Source of the DNA: an uncultured Arachnia sp.
GTDB lineage: Bacteria > Actinomycetota > Actinomycetes > Propionibacteriales > Propionibacteriaceae
NCBI GenBank assembly: GCA_947493995.1
Contig: CANLTJ010000001.1
Location: 124,001-188,000, forward strand
Length of the DNA: 64,000 nt
Direction of reading: 5' to 3'
The notes under the pieces are model-generated. The model ran no database searches. It was not told the origin of the DNA and saw only the letters and a list, made by a program, of their open reading frames with translations. Made by a program: the position numbers and the translations under genes. Below, in pieces: positions 18,373 through 25,979 of the stretch. How positions within the stretch are numbered: the first letter of the stretch is position 1; each line of letters opens with the position of its first letter.

Positions 18373-19098
18373 ATGGACGAAACCAGTGGCGTCGGAGTGC
18401 TCGACAAAGCAGCTGCCGTGTTGTCAGCCCTCGAACAGCACCCCTTGACCTTGGCGGGGCTCGTCACGGCGACGGGACTCGCGCGCCCCACCGCTCACCG
18501 CCTGGCGGTGGCGCTGGAGCATCACCGCTTCGTGGGAAGGGATCTGCAGGGGCGCTTCGTGCTCGGTCCTCGACTCCTGGAACTCGCCGACTCTGCGAGC
18601 GAAGATCCCTTGATTGCGACGGCTGCCCCCATCCTCACGCGCCTGCGCGACATCACGGGTGAGTCCGCTCAGCTGTTCCGCCGCCAAGGAGACATCCGCG
18701 TCTGTTCAGCGGCCGTTGAGAGGCCGTCGGGTCTGCGCGACACTGTGCCCGTGGGTGCTCAGCTACCCATGACGGCCGGCTCGGCGGCCCAGGTTCTGAT
18801 GGCGTGGGAGGAGCCGGACAGACTTCCCAAGCTGCTCGAAACCGCCGCCTTCACAGCCACTGGGTTGCAGACCGTCCGTCGTCGTGGCTGGGCACAGTCC
18901 GTGGGTGAGCGTGAACCGGGAGTGGCATCGGTCTCGGCTCCGGTGCTGGCGCCGACGGGTCGCATCCTGGCCGCTGTCTCCGTTTCCGGCCCCATCGAGC
19001 GACTGACCCGCCAGCCCGGTCGACTTCACGCTCCAGCCGTCATGGCTGCTGCAGAGCGGCTCAGCGACGTGCTCCGTCGCTCCGACGGAGCCGCCTGA
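18373..19098 (+). CDS. IclR family transcriptional regulator of leucine genes (LtbR/NdgR-like)
   Basis: A 241 aa regulator with an N-terminal winged helix-turn-helix (residues about 15-60, including LAGLVTATGLARPTAHRLAVAL) and a C-terminal IclR effector domain. In actinobacteria, the IclR protein encoded divergently from leuCD represses leucine and other amino-acid genes; the location here supports that role, though the effector is unknown. The gene appears leaderless. Directly after its stop lies the remnant of a PIN-domain toxin. Confidence 0.9.
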   Translation: MDETSGVGVLDKAAAVLSALEQHPLTLAGLVTATGLARPTAHRLAVALEHHRFVGRDLQGRFVLGPRLLELADSASEDPLIATAAPILTRLRDITGESAQLFRRQGDIRVCSAAVERPSGLRDTVPVGAQLPMTAGSAAQVLMAWEEPDRLPKLLETAAFTATGLQTVRRRGWAQSVGEREPGVASVSAPVLAPTGRILAAVSVSGPIERLTRQPGRLHAPAVMAAAERLSDVLRRSDGAA

Positions 19099-19112
19099 CT
19101 GCTGCCCGCGGC

Positions 19113-19262
19113 GCTGGCCAGTTGCGAGTCCAGACGGGGTTGAAGATGCCTGACTGCTGTGTCCTTCTCGCTGCGAAACCCATCGAAGCCCGGGTGGCGA
19201 CCTTCGACGATCGCCTGTGCAGGGCAGCAATCCGGCACAACCTTGAATGTGTGAGTGTGTGA
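19113..19262 (+). pseudogene. 3' remnant of a PIN-domain (VapC-type) toxin gene
   Basis: An unbroken frame that has lost its beginning encodes about 49 residues matching the C-terminus of actinobacterial VapC toxins: LRVQTGLKMPDCCVLLAA followed by ARVATFDDRLCRAA and a short tail to TGA at 19260-19262. The LKxPDCCVL block and the ATFDxRL strand with its acidic residue are typical of the end of a PIN domain. Upstream the frame runs into the end of the IclR gene with no PIN N-terminus, so the first two thirds, including the first catalytic aspartate, are missing. No antitoxin gene accompanies it. The call rests on pattern recognition and needs a protein search. Confidence 0.65.
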
Positions 19263-19327
19263 GTGCGGCGAACGTCGCAGCGTCCACGGCGCCGGGCGGC
19301 GGGTTATCCGCACCTCGACCCAGGACC

Positions 19328-20299
19328 TCACTGGTGGGAACCGAAACCAAGTCCCCTCATTGCCGCATTGATTTCCTCAGCCGTGGGTGACGTGGCCGGC
19401 CCGTGGCGGGTGACGGCGATCGCGGCCGCGTGGGTGGCGCGCTTCGCCGCGTCGATCAGCGGCGCTCCCGAGGCCAGTTGCGAGCACAGCACACCGCAGT
19501 GCGCGTCACCGGCGCCGTTCGTGTCGACGGCGTCCACGGCTGGTGCCCTGATGGCTACAGTGTGACTGCCGTCGGCCACGACCGCACCGTCGGCGCCACA
19601 GCGCAGGACGACCGCGCCGCCTGTCCACGCGGCGAGATCGCGCACGATCTGCTCTCTGGTTGGGGCCGTCTCGAGATTGCTGACGTCGAAGTCGAAACGC
19701 TTTGCCAGAATCTGGGCCTCACGCTCGTTCAGACTCCACACATCGATCCGGGCGCTCACCGCATCGAGCGCCTCCTCCTCGAGCTCAGCCAAGAGCGGAC
19801 CGGGGTCGAAGACCACCACGCACTCGGCGGGGATGCGTGGCAACCATGCGAGCAGCACGTCGCGGTGTTCGCTGGGTAGGAGCGAGTATCCGGAGACGTA
19901 GATGACGTCGCCCTCCTGTGGATCTGCCGCGGCGAAGACTTCGAGGCTCGATGTGAACTCCGCACCTTTCGTGGAGACGAAGGTGCGCTCGGCGTCATCG
20001 TCGATGAGCGCGACGCAGAAACCGGTGTCCTGACGTGCGTCAACCGGGGCCAACGCGTCGATGGCCTCCCGTCGCAGGGCGTCTCGTGCGATGTCGCCGA
20101 ATGGACCGGCACCGTGACCGCCCAGGTACAGGACCTCGGCCCCGTCGCGGGCGGCTGCGGCCATCACGTTGAACCCACCACCGGCAACGAGTTCGAACGA
20201 GCGGGCGTACATGTCACCGCCCACTTCCGGGACTGCCGGTACATCCAGCACCATGTCCAGGATGATCTGTCCCGCGTGCAGGACCCTCCCATGCGTCAT
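19328..20299 (-). CDS. PfkB family carbohydrate/nucleoside kinase
   Basis: A ribokinase-fold kinase, 323 aa. The C-terminal PfkB signature is AVDTNGAGDAHCGVL, with the catalytic Asp of the GAGD motif, and the N-terminal glycine-rich block is FELVAGGGFNVMAAAARDGA. Substrates in the family include ribose, nucleosides, pseudouridine and fructose-6-phosphate; none can be assigned from sequence. It overlaps the ADP-ribosylglycohydrolase gene by four bases, and that gene overlaps an NCS1 permease gene. The trio resembles E. coli yegTUV (transporter, ADP-ribosylglycohydrolase, PfkB kinase), which suggests nucleoside salvage. Confidence 0.88.
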   Translation of the reverse strand: MTHGRVLHAGQIILDMVLDVPAVPEVGGDMYARSFELVAGGGFNVMAAAARDGAEVLYLGGHGAGPFGDIARDALRREAIDALAPVDARQDTGFCVALIDDDAERTFVSTKGAEFTSSLEVFAAADPQEGDVIYVSGYSLLPSEHRDVLLAWLPRIPAECVVVFDPGPLLAELEEEALDAVSARIDVWSLNEREAQILAKRFDFDVSNLETAPTREQIVRDLAAWTGGAVVLRCGADGAVVADGSHTVAIRAPAVDAVDTNGAGDAHCGVLCSQLASGAPLIDAAKRATHAAAIAVTRHGPATSPTAEEINAAMRGLGFGSHQ

Positions 20300-21333
20300 G
20301 TCGGATCCTTTGAACGCCGTCGCAGCTTGAGCAGCGCTTCGACTCGCGTATCCAGGTGGAGGTCATTGACATGCCCGACGTGTTCTCGGACCGATGCGGG
20401 GAACGCATCCCCGCCGAGGGTGGCGCCCAAGATAGCTCCCGCGATCGCACCAATGGTGTCGGTGTCCCCACCGAGGGTGGCGGCCACACAGAGCCCCTCG
20501 AACGGCCGCTCGCGGTACCGGTCGGCGATGAGCAGTGCGCTGACGACCGATTCCTGGGACTGCACGGATGTGCCGACAACCTCGTCGAGGTAGGTGGTGA
20601 ACTCTTCATCCGTTCGCTCCCCCGCCTGCTCTCTCAGCGCCATGAACCGCTGAGCGATCGAGGCACCCGCCTCCCAGTGACCGCGGGACGCTCCACGTGC
20701 TGCAGCTTCCACGCCAGCCGCCAGCGCCGTGGACATGTCTGCGCCATCAACGCCGGCACTGACGGCGGCCGCGACCGCTGCAGCCGACGACAGCCCCAGA
20801 TTGGTGTTGTGGGTGACCCGGCTGGTCATGACCACCGCATCGAGCAGTGCCGGACCGTTGGGGAAGGCGATACCAACAGGGGCGATACGCATGGCTGCCC
20901 CGTTCGTCGTCCCCGCCCGGCCTGCCTCCTCCGCGCTCACGCCGGAATCCAAGGCGGCCAGGGCAGCCCGGGTGGAGGGTCCCAACAGATCCAGCGATCC
21001 CTTGGCGATCATTGACGCTTCCCATGCGCGCAGGGCGGCGGCGAACTCGGCAGCGTCGATGGTCCCGGAGCCTGCAATGAGCAGGTCCGCCACCATCAGG
21101 GCCTGTTCGGTGTCATCGGTGATCGACCCCGCAGCCATTCCCGGGGCGACCGGCTGATCTGCGGGCGCGTCCCGTAACCCTTCGAGGCGGCCGAACCGTC
21201 GTGCGATCTCTCCACGGGAGAAAGACTGCGTCGGCATGCCGAGGGCATCACCGATCGCGAGGCCGAGCAGGGCCCCGACTCCCCGTTGGTGGGGGCTGGC
21301 GGAAGCCCTGATCGTGGTTCCCGAGTGGTTCAT
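20296..21333 (-). CDS. ADP-ribosylglycohydrolase family protein
   Basis: A 345 aa protein of the DraG/ARH family, an all-helical fold with a dinuclear Mg site. It has GLAIGDALGMPTQSF at the start, SITDDTEQALMVADLLI carrying the first metal-binding acidic residues, and GGDTDTIGAIAGAILGA carrying the second set. The family removes ADP-ribose from proteins or cleaves related N-glycosides. I chose the ATG at 21333, which shares one base with the permease stop (TGATG); the frame continues open to 21924 but only as a shadow of the permease. Context suggests action on an imported nucleoside rather than on ADP-ribosylated proteins, but this is inference. Confidence 0.88.
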   Translation of the reverse strand: MNHSGTTIRASASPHQRGVGALLGLAIGDALGMPTQSFSRGEIARRFGRLEGLRDAPADQPVAPGMAAGSITDDTEQALMVADLLIAGSGTIDAAEFAAALRAWEASMIAKGSLDLLGPSTRAALAALDSGVSAEEAGRAGTTNGAAMRIAPVGIAFPNGPALLDAVVMTSRVTHNTNLGLSSAAAVAAAVSAGVDGADMSTALAAGVEAAARGASRGHWEAGASIAQRFMALREQAGERTDEEFTTYLDEVVGTSVQSQESVVSALLIADRYRERPFEGLCVAATLGGDTDTIGAIAGAILGATLGGDAFPASVREHVGHVNDLHLDTRVEALLKLRRRSKDPT

Positions 21334-22877
21334 CACGAGCTGAGGCGCGCCAGGCCTTCCTCCTGCCGATGGATGCGGGCGCGGCGTACGACGAAGGTGA
21401 TGATGAAGGAGAAGAAGAGGGAGACGAGCACTCCAACGTTCGCGGCGGCCCAGGCGCTGTCCCGGCCACCGACGAGGCCCAGCAGGTAGCCCTGCCAGTT
21501 GTTCCACTGCGCCTCCTGGACGAACTGGTTGGCCACCAGACCCCACCCGAGTATGGAGGCGACGATCATCGTGATGATCGAGACCCAGTCGAAGCGGCCG
21601 TACCGGCCCGCGGAGTCGAACAGGGCCGCCTCGTCGTAGACGCTGCGTCGGGTGATGATGTCGGCAATCAGGATCCCGGCCCAGGACGCCATGGGTACGC
21701 CGAGCGTGAGCAGGAAGCTCTGGAACGGACCGATGAAGCTGGTGGCGAAGAACACCACCCAGATCGTGCCAGCGGTGAGGATGAGCCCGTCCACGGCGGC
21801 CGCGGCAGGACGCGGGATGCGGACACCCAGGCTCAGCAACGTCAATCCGGAGGAGTAGATGCCAAGTATTGCCCCAGACACTTGCGTGAGCACCGCAACG
21901 ATCCACACGGGGATCAGCGCCCACAGAGGCAGGATGGTGATCAGGGCACCGATGGGGTCATTGCCGATGGCATCGGCGAGCGCCGGGTCCGATTCAGCCA
22001 GGAGCAGTCCGAACACGACGAGGACGACGGGGGCCACGGAGGCGCCAAAAGTGTTCCACAGCACGATCGTGCCATCAGGTGTGGAACGTTTCTGATAGCG
22101 CGACCAGTCGGCGGCAATGTTGATCCAGCCGAGTCCGAAACCAGTGAGCACTAGAACGAGCGCGCCGAGCATTTGTTGCGCTGAACCAGCGGGCGTTGAC
22201 CCGATCTGGTCCCACTGAATCCGCGGGACGGTGAGCACCATGAAGCCAATGGTCATGATCCCCGTCGCCCATGTGAGCACTGATTGCAGCTTGATGATGG
22301 TGTGATAGCCGAGCACCGAGGCAATCACGATGAGGGCTGAGATGAACAGTGTCGCAAGCAGGGTGACGGTTGTCCCCGTACCCCAGCCGAGCGCACGAAA
22401 CACCGTCGAGGTGGCAAGCACTGCCGTGATCGCCAGAACTGTCTCCCAACCAATGGAGGTGAGCCAAGAGATGACGCCGGGGAGCTTCTGCCCCTGCACG
22501 CCGAACGCTGCCCGGGAAAGGATCATCGTGGGGGTACTACCACGCTTGCCTGCAATTGCGATGAGTCCGCACAGTGCAAAGCTGATGACGATGCCGATGA
22601 CACCGACGATGGTCGCCTGCCACAGCGAGATACCGAAGCCCAACAGGTAGCTGCCATAGCTCATTCCGAAGACGGAGACGTTGGCTGCGAACCAGGGCCA
22701 GAACAGGTCGCTCGGTTTCGCGGTGCGTTCTGACTCACTGATGATCTCGATTCCCGCGGTCTCAACGAGAGATCGTGCAACGGTTGCCTGTTCGGCTGTG
22801 GGGGGAGAATCAGCCGCCGATGTGGCGTCAGTGGCTGGGTGGGACGGCCTCGTGGGTCCGGTGGGAGTGGACGGCAT
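21333..22877 (-). CDS. NCS1 family cytosine/purine permease
   Basis: A membrane permease of the nucleobase:cation symporter-1 family (CodB-like), 514 aa, with about twelve hydrophobic segments. The block PWFAANVSVFGMSYGSYLLGFGISLWQA near the start and SRAAFGVQGQKLPGVISWLTSIGWE match this family. AGGAAG lies five bases before the ATG. It heads the three-gene module with the ADP-ribosylglycohydrolase and PfkB genes. Known relatives import cytosine, purines, allantoin or hydantoins; the substrate here is open. Confidence 0.9.
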   Translation of the reverse strand: MPSTPTGPTRPSHPATDATSAADSPPTAEQATVARSLVETAGIEIISESERTAKPSDLFWPWFAANVSVFGMSYGSYLLGFGISLWQATIVGVIGIVISFALCGLIAIAGKRGSTPTMILSRAAFGVQGQKLPGVISWLTSIGWETVLAITAVLATSTVFRALGWGTGTTVTLLATLFISALIVIASVLGYHTIIKLQSVLTWATGIMTIGFMVLTVPRIQWDQIGSTPAGSAQQMLGALVLVLTGFGLGWINIAADWSRYQKRSTPDGTIVLWNTFGASVAPVVLVVFGLLLAESDPALADAIGNDPIGALITILPLWALIPVWIVAVLTQVSGAILGIYSSGLTLLSLGVRIPRPAAAAVDGLILTAGTIWVVFFATSFIGPFQSFLLTLGVPMASWAGILIADIITRRSVYDEAALFDSAGRYGRFDWVSIITMIVASILGWGLVANQFVQEAQWNNWQGYLLGLVGGRDSAWAAANVGVLVSLFFSFIITFVVRRARIHRQEEGLARLSS

Positions 22878-23119
22878 TGCGGCTTCCTACAGCGTCGGTG
22901 AGGATCGGATGGAATGACTCAGACATCTCCAGAGTGGCCCGAACCGCCTTTCCCGATCAGTTCAGTTCGAAACCATGACGCAGAGTACGTCGTTACGGCC
23001 GTCACCGGGAGCGGCACGCGGAAGGCATAGTGGACGGATTGTGTTGCTCAGCCGTCGACGGGCCACGTCGGCTGGCAACTGAGGCTCGTCGTCTGACCCA
23101 CACACTAACGTCGGCGAGT

Positions 23120-23758
23120 ATGGATATACGCACCACAACCACGACATTGCTGGCCCGGCACGGACGCACGTACGCCGAAGAAGCCGGGATCACGCTGCGT
23201 GACAAGCCGTCGCCGCTGTTCCAGCTGCTTGTGCTCACGTTGCTGCTTTCAGCCCGAATCTCCGCGGAAATTGCAACCGCGGCCGCGAAGGAGCTGTGGG
23301 ACGCCGGCTACCGCACTCCGCAGAAGATGCGAGATGCCTCCTGGCAGGACCGTGTCGACGCAATGGGCCGCGGACACTATCGCCGCTATGACGAGTCGAC
23401 GGCAACCATGCTCGGCGAACTGGCCGAGGCGGTGCTTGACGAGTATGGCGGCGACCTGCGCCGGATGCGGGAGCAGTGCGACGATGTTGCCGCACTGGAA
23501 AAGACGCTGCAACGCTTCAAAGGCATCGGCCCCACTGGCGCAGCGATCTTCTGCCGCGAGGTCCAGGGCATCTGGACGAACGTTGCTCCCTACGTCGACG
23601 ACCGGGCCGCTGAGGGCGCGGAACAGCTCGGCCTACCTCGAGATGCGCAGAAGCTTGCGGCGCTGGTCGAGGAAGCGGACCTGCCCAAGCTGGTTGCCGG
23701 CTGCGTACGAGCAGCCCAGAACTCCGACGTCGTTGACGACGTGCGCGGCAAGCGCTGA
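23120..23758 (+). CDS. HhH-GPD (endonuclease III-like) protein lacking catalytic Lys and Fe-S cluster
   Basis: A 212 aa protein of the endonuclease III fold: LLSAR early, the helix-hairpin-helix FKGIGPTGAAIF near residue 140, and the GPD-region aspartates in APYVDDRAAEG. Where endonuclease III has GVGRKT with the catalytic Lys, this protein has GIGPTG, so the Lys is absent. The four C-terminal cluster cysteines are also absent. It may be a monofunctional glycosylase or a DNA-binding relative. The ATG at 23120 lacks a clear ribosome-binding site; an in-frame upstream extension to 23030 is unsupported. Confidence 0.8.
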   Translation: MDIRTTTTTLLARHGRTYAEEAGITLRDKPSPLFQLLVLTLLLSARISAEIATAAAKELWDAGYRTPQKMRDASWQDRVDAMGRGHYRRYDESTATMLGELAEAVLDEYGGDLRRMREQCDDVAALEKTLQRFKGIGPTGAAIFCREVQGIWTNVAPYVDDRAAEGAEQLGLPRDAQKLAALVEEADLPKLVAGCVRAAQNSDVVDDVRGKR

Positions 23759-23779
23759 ACGCAGGGCTGTCTGTCAGCG

Positions 23780-23827
23780 TTAACCGTTCAGTAAACATCG
23801 GTCTGGGGGCCACAACCGAACGGTTAA
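23780..23827. repeat. Inverted repeat TTAACCGTTC / GAACGGTTAA
   Basis: A perfect 10-base inverted repeat, TTAACCGTTC at 23780-23789 and GAACGGTTAA at 23818-23827, separated by 28 bases. It lies after the HhH-GPD gene and before the tRNA terminator. The spacing is long for a terminator stem; a protein-binding dyad or the border of a lost element is equally possible. Confidence 0.5.
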
Positions 23828-23878
23828 GGCGAACAGTTTTCCACGGCGACCTCACTGCAGCAGGCCGGAACACAACAC

Positions 23879-23911
23879 AACACCCCACGACCGTGACGGT
23901 CGCGGGGTGTT
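23879..23911 (-). terminator. Terminator of the tRNA-Gln/tRNA-Glu transcript
   Basis: AACACCCC pairs with GGGGTGTT, and after one mismatch CGACCG pairs with CGGTCG around a short loop. In the minus direction the stem is followed by a T-rich tract (TTGTGTTGTG). It lies just downstream of tRNA-Glu. Confidence 0.8.
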
Positions 23912-23917
23912 CATTCC

Positions 23918-23993
23918 TGGTAGCCCCGACGGGATTCGAACCCGCGCTACCGCCTTGAGAGGGCGGCGTGCTAGGCCGCTACACAACGGGGCC
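23918..23993 (-). tRNA. tRNA-Glu (CTC anticodon)
   Basis: A 76-base gene including an encoded CCA end. The acceptor stem GGCCCCG pairs with CGGGGCT (one G-U). The D arm is GTGT/GCAC, and the anticodon arm is CCGCC-CTCTCAA-GGCGG with anticodon CTC. The T arm has the TTCGAAT loop. It is transcribed after tRNA-Gln from the same promoter. Confidence 0.95.
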
Positions 23994-24051
23994 AGGCAGT
24001 GGTGAAACGGTCGCGCACCGCGAATATCACGAACGGTGCTGTCGCATTTCG

Positions 24052-24123
24052 CAGGGGTACTAGGACTCGAACCTAGACTAACTGAACCAGAATCAGTCGG
24101 GCTGCCAATTACCCTATACCCCT
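24052..24123 (-). tRNA. tRNA-Gln (CTG anticodon)
   Basis: A 72-base gene. The acceptor AGGGGTA pairs perfectly with TACCCCT. The anticodon arm is ACTGA-TTCTGGT-TCAGT with anticodon CTG. The T arm has a TTCGAGT loop. CCA is not encoded, unlike in the neighbouring tRNA-Glu. Confidence 0.95.
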
Positions 24124-24127
24124 CAGC

Positions 24128-24183
24128 GTCCGACGCGTCGGACACGAGATGGAACTCTACAGGACGCGCCAGACCCCGCACAA
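24128..24183 (-). promoter_or_regulatory. tRNA operon promoter and 16-base palindrome
   Basis: On the minus strand, TTGTGC (24178-24183) and TAGAGT (24154-24159) with 18 bases between them form a promoter for the two tRNAs. Between the -10 and the tRNA-Gln 5' end lies a perfect 16-base palindrome, GTCCGACGCGTCGGAC (24128-24143). The palindrome may instead be the terminator of the CPBP gene upstream. Confidence 0.6.
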
Positions 24184-24217
24184 ATTGGAATGGCGGCTGA
24201 TTCAACCCCGTCGCTGG

Positions 24218-25144
24218 TCATCTCATGACCGTCGCAGGCGTTGTCGTTGCGACGTTGAACCGGCCTGCCAGCCACACCGCCACGAGCGCGAACACAGCGA
24301 AACCCGCGACGTCGAACCCCGCCTTGGCCCAAGTGATCTCCGAGATCGCCTTGGTGGCCGCCACGCCGCCTGTGAACAGCGCATATCCGAAGGCGAACAC
24401 GTTGTTCACGACGTGCGCCGCAATCCCAGCCTCCAGTCCTCCCGTCCGGAGCACCAACCAGCCGGCCAGCAGCCCGAAGGCAAACCGGTGCACGAAGAGC
24501 GCGGGATTCTGGGTGCCATGGAACAGGGCGAACACCAGTGCGGTGGCCACAATCCCAACCCAAGCCTTCCCCGTCGCAGAGCCGATGGCCTGCAGCAGAT
24601 AGCCGCGGAAGAACACCTCCTCGGCGACGGCCTGCAACGGCGAGGTAACAAGAAGGACGACGAGGAAAGCCGGCCAGCCAGGCTGGGCCGGACCGAAGTC
24701 CGGCATCCCGAGCACGAAGGAGGCCCACAGCGCCGCGTTCAACACCACGACGGCGACGCCGAGGCACACCACCAGGTAGCGTCCCCGCAACCCCGGTTGC
24801 ACCGACACCAGCCACCGGATCTCGCGTCCATGCAGGAAACGAAAGACCAACCAGGCCACCAGCAGCAGACTGGCCAGGGCCAGATGCGTCGCGGCCAACC
24901 CCTCCGGCAGTTCATAGGCGCTGGCGGCGCTCGAATACTCCTCGAAAGACAGGCCGTCCCCCAACAACGCCCACCCCAGGGCCATGAACGCCTGGGCGAG
25001 CAGTGGCACCACCAGCACGAAGGCTGACACGGCGATGGCGGCGCCGAACAGGAGACGGAACGGTTCCTGACCCGCTCCGCGCAGTGACGTCGGGTAGGTC
25101 AGCCCCGCAGGGGGCTCGGACCGGTGATGGTCCGGGAATCTCAC
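24218..25144 (-). CDS. CPBP family intramembrane glutamic endopeptidase
   Basis: A multi-pass membrane protease of the CPBP/Abi (CAAX-protease-like) family, 308 aa. The three conserved motifs are present: EEVFFRGYLLQ with the paired glutamates, FALFHG, and HVVNN near the C-terminus. Eight or so hydrophobic segments are visible. Bacterial members act in self-immunity to peptides or in protein maturation; no partner is evident here. It starts with GTG overlapping the stop of the FAH-family gene (GTGA), so the two are co-transcribed. Confidence 0.88.
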   Translation of the reverse strand: MRFPDHHRSEPPAGLTYPTSLRGAGQEPFRLLFGAAIAVSAFVLVVPLLAQAFMALGWALLGDGLSFEEYSSAASAYELPEGLAATHLALASLLLVAWLVFRFLHGREIRWLVSVQPGLRGRYLVVCLGVAVVVLNAALWASFVLGMPDFGPAQPGWPAFLVVLLVTSPLQAVAEEVFFRGYLLQAIGSATGKAWVGIVATALVFALFHGTQNPALFVHRFAFGLLAGWLVLRTGGLEAGIAAHVVNNVFAFGYALFTGGVAATKAISEITWAKAGFDVAGFAVFALVAVWLAGRFNVATTTPATVMR

Positions 25145-25947
25145 GCGGAGGCAACCGGGTTGCTGAGGGTCCCCAATCCGTCGATGTCGATCTCGACGAC
25201 GTCGCCGGCACCCATGTCGCCGACGCCCTTCGGCGTACCGGTCAGGATGAGGTCACCCGGCAGCAGGGTGGTGAAGGAGGAGATGAAGCTCACCAGCTCC
25301 GAGATGCCACGCACCATCTCGGATGTGTTGCCGTCCTGGCGCGTGTCCCCATTGAGGCGGGTCTGGATGCCCAGCTTCGATGCCTCCTCGATGGAGAAGT
25401 GAGTGTTGATCCACGGACCGAGAGGGCAGAAGGTGTCGGAGCCCTTGGCGCGCGTCCACTGCTCGTCGCCCGCTTGCCAGTCGCGCTGCGTGACGTCGTT
25501 GGCGATGGTGTAGCCGAAGATCACTTCGGGCACGCGCTCTGCCGGCACCTCCTTGCAGATCCGGCCGATGACGATCGCCAGTTCACCCTCAAAGCTCACA
25601 GTGTCGCACCCGGCCGGGACGACGATGGGATCGTTCGGCCCCACAATGCTGGTGTTGGGTTTGAGGAACAGCAGCGGCGCCCCAGCGGGGACCTCGTTTC
25701 CCATCTCGGCGGCGTGGTCCGCAAAGTTGCGCCCCACCCCGACGACCTTGCTGCGGGAGATCACGGGCGCGAGAAGTCGGACTTCCTCCAGGTGGTGGCG
25801 TTCGCCGGTGTAGTTGACGGCCGTCCCGGCGAGCGGATCGTTGTTCAGGACGGCAATCGTGTCAGGGTTCTCTCCCCCGTCGACGGCCAGTTCAATGATG
25901 CCGTAGGCCGGGTCCTTGCCGGCGGCGGCGAAACGAGCAATGCGCAT
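25141..25947 (-). CDS. Fumarylacetoacetate hydrolase family protein
   Basis: A 268 aa protein of the FAH superfamily, which comprises hydrolases, decarboxylases and isomerases acting on 2-oxo-acids such as acylpyruvates. It carries VGVGRNFADHAAEMGN, the metal-binding acidic residues in SFEGELAIVIG, the block YTIANDVTQRDWQ and the late LILTGTPKGVGDM. The length and the N-terminal domain are typical of the YcgM-like actinobacterial proteins often encoded near branched-chain amino-acid genes and gltX. The exact substrate is not predictable. Confidence 0.88.
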   Translation of the reverse strand: MRIARFAAAGKDPAYGIIELAVDGGENPDTIAVLNNDPLAGTAVNYTGERHHLEEVRLLAPVISRSKVVGVGRNFADHAAEMGNEVPAGAPLLFLKPNTSIVGPNDPIVVPAGCDTVSFEGELAIVIGRICKEVPAERVPEVIFGYTIANDVTQRDWQAGDEQWTRAKGSDTFCPLGPWINTHFSIEEASKLGIQTRLNGDTRQDGNTSEMVRGISELVSFISSFTTLLPGDLILTGTPKGVGDMGAGDVVEIDIDGLGTLSNPVASA

Positions 25948-25979
25948 GTGCAGCAGCCTACCGGCGACCGCTTACCGGG

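Noticed and set aside
20296..21924. 542-residue fusion upstream of the ADP-ribosylglycohydrolase
   Set aside because: The first 197 residues are the NCS1 permease in another frame; the true start is the ATG at 21333 overlapping the permease stop.
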